Below are positions 4,954 through 5,473 of a stretch of 5,473 nt of DNA, piece after piece. Location of the stretch: NCBI GenBank assembly GCA_949283445.1, contig CASDTD010000130.1, forward strand, positions 1 through 5,473, in the 5' to 3' direction. Position 1 is the first letter of the stretch; the number at the start of each line of letters is the position of its first letter. The notes under the pieces are model-generated. The model saw only the letters and a program-made list of their open reading frames with translations, did no database searches and was not told where the DNA came from. The stretch is from an uncultured Coriobacteriia bacterium (GTDB lineage Bacteria > Actinomycetota > Coriobacteriia > Coriobacteriales > QAMH01). The position numbers were made by a program, and so were the translations under genes.

Positions 4954-5473
4954 ATGACAGGAGCACGCAAAGGGAGCGGCAAGTTGCGTCAAGGGCTGAG
5001 CCGTTGCTTTTCGAATATCGACCGGCAATGGCCATCTGTGAAGTTCTGCAGTCTGGGCTTTTACAGCGCGTGGATTCTGCTGATGATGGGCGGCGCTGGC
5101 GTCGGGTCGGGACCATCTGGCCTTGATACCGGCAGCGCGAACAATCTGCTGTACCTGAGTTCGGGCATCCCCTTGACGGTCGTTCTCATCGTCTGCGGCA
5201 TTGCCGGCAAGCGCATCGAGCCGTACATCTCCCGTGGACCGCTCGTGCCCATCATGGCGCTTCTTGCTTCGGCGTGCACGTTTTTCGTCGTGGAAGAGAA
5301 CGTGACCCTGGGGCTTGCCCCGTTCGTGGCGGCTTCCGCGTGCACGGGCGTCGGTACAGCGTTTCTGTGCCTGCGCCTGGGGCACATGTACAGCACGCTC
5401 GATAGTAAGCGGGTGTTCTTCACGACGTTTGCCTCTGCCTTGTTCGCGAACTTGCTCTACTTCATGTGCGTGG
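4954..5473 (+). CDS. Polytopic membrane protein, N-terminal part; possible membrane-bound LuxR-type regulator (3' truncated by window edge)
   Basis: The frame is open from the ATG at 4954 to the right edge: 173 residues with no stop. Residues 1-30 are basic and polar (MTGARKGSGKLRQGLSRC...), consistent with a cytoplasmic start. Hydrophobic helices follow at about 31-51 (FCSLGFYSAWILLMMGG), 65-85 (LLYLSSGIPLTVVLIVCGIAG), 95-113 (GPLVPIMALLASACTFFVV), 118-141 (LGLAPFVAASACTGVGTAFLC) and 154-173. Two basic or mixed loops, GKRIEPYISRG and DSKRV, suit cytoplasmic sides. The pattern resembles the N-terminal half of coriobacterial proteins with about a dozen helices followed by a LuxR-type helix-turn-helix. 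That DNA-binding domain is outside the window, so the call is an inference. A transporter of MFS-like topology is the main alternative. A strong ribosome binding site and a spaced promoter precede it. Confidence 0.85.
   Translation, partial: MTGARKGSGKLRQGLSRCFSNIDRQWPSVKFCSLGFYSAWILLMMGGAGVGSGPSGLDTGSANNLLYLSSGIPLTVVLIVCGIAGKRIEPYISRGPLVPIMALLASACTFFVVEENVTLGLAPFVAASACTGVGTAFLCLRLGHMYSTLDSKRVFFTTFASALFANLLYFMCV

Noticed and set aside
4505..4957. Forward open frame of 150 codons in the structured intergenic region
   Set aside because: No ribosome binding site precedes its start, the translation has no domain or membrane pattern, its codon third positions lack the G/C bias of real genes here, and it overlaps the promoter and ribosome binding site of the next gene.
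1..5473. CRISPR array, tRNA or rRNA genes, defence system
   Set aside because: No regularly spaced identical repeats, no cloverleaf with a TTCGA-type T loop and acceptor stem, and no defence-related protein motif were found on either strand.

Overview
The window reads as chromosomal DNA of a high-GC Gram-positive bacterium, most likely a coriobacterium of the Eggerthellaceae type. This rests on strong G/C bias at third codon positions, consistent AGGAGG-type ribosome binding sites, a PurH of actinobacterial flavour, and the start of a multi-spanning membrane protein resembling the N-terminal half of the membrane-bound LuxR-type regulators abundant in that group. The assignment is an inference from gene content, not from a marker gene.

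Layout, all genes on the + strand: (1) 2-823, the 3' half of purH, which enters from the left edge and is closed by a strong intrinsic terminator at 859-896. (2) 897-1160, a gene-free stretch dominated by a roughly 150-base two-tier dyad (925-1074), followed by a candidate -10 box and ribosome binding site. (3) 1161-2279, a membrane-anchored endonuclease/exonuclease/phosphatase (EEP) family protein with its catalytic residues intact. (4) 2374-3048, an unfamiliar 224-residue protein whose C-terminal half resembles class IV (branched-chain/D-amino acid) aminotransferases but has no lysine where the PLP-binding lysine should lie. (5) 3089-4453, a complete UPF0210/DUF711 'PFL family' protein 40 bases downstream, probably in the same transcript. 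(6) 4454-4953, about 500 bases with no credible gene but much secondary structure: a terminator-like hairpin, a bulged 14-bp stem, a degenerate 34-base element present three times (two direct copies, one inverted), and a 28-position near-palindrome formed by two of those copies. (7) 4954-5473, the beginning of a polytopic membrane protein that runs off the right edge.

Apart from the inferred pair at 2374-4453, the genes look like separate transcription units. Each of the three unit starts has a -10-like hexamer beginning 22-28 bases before its ribosome binding site. I see no common pathway: purine synthesis, a surface EEP hydrolase, a two-gene unit of unknown role and a putative membrane regulator sit side by side. 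The most unusual material is the two structured intergenic regions and the apparent aminotransferase-like pseudoenzyme paired with a PFL-family protein.
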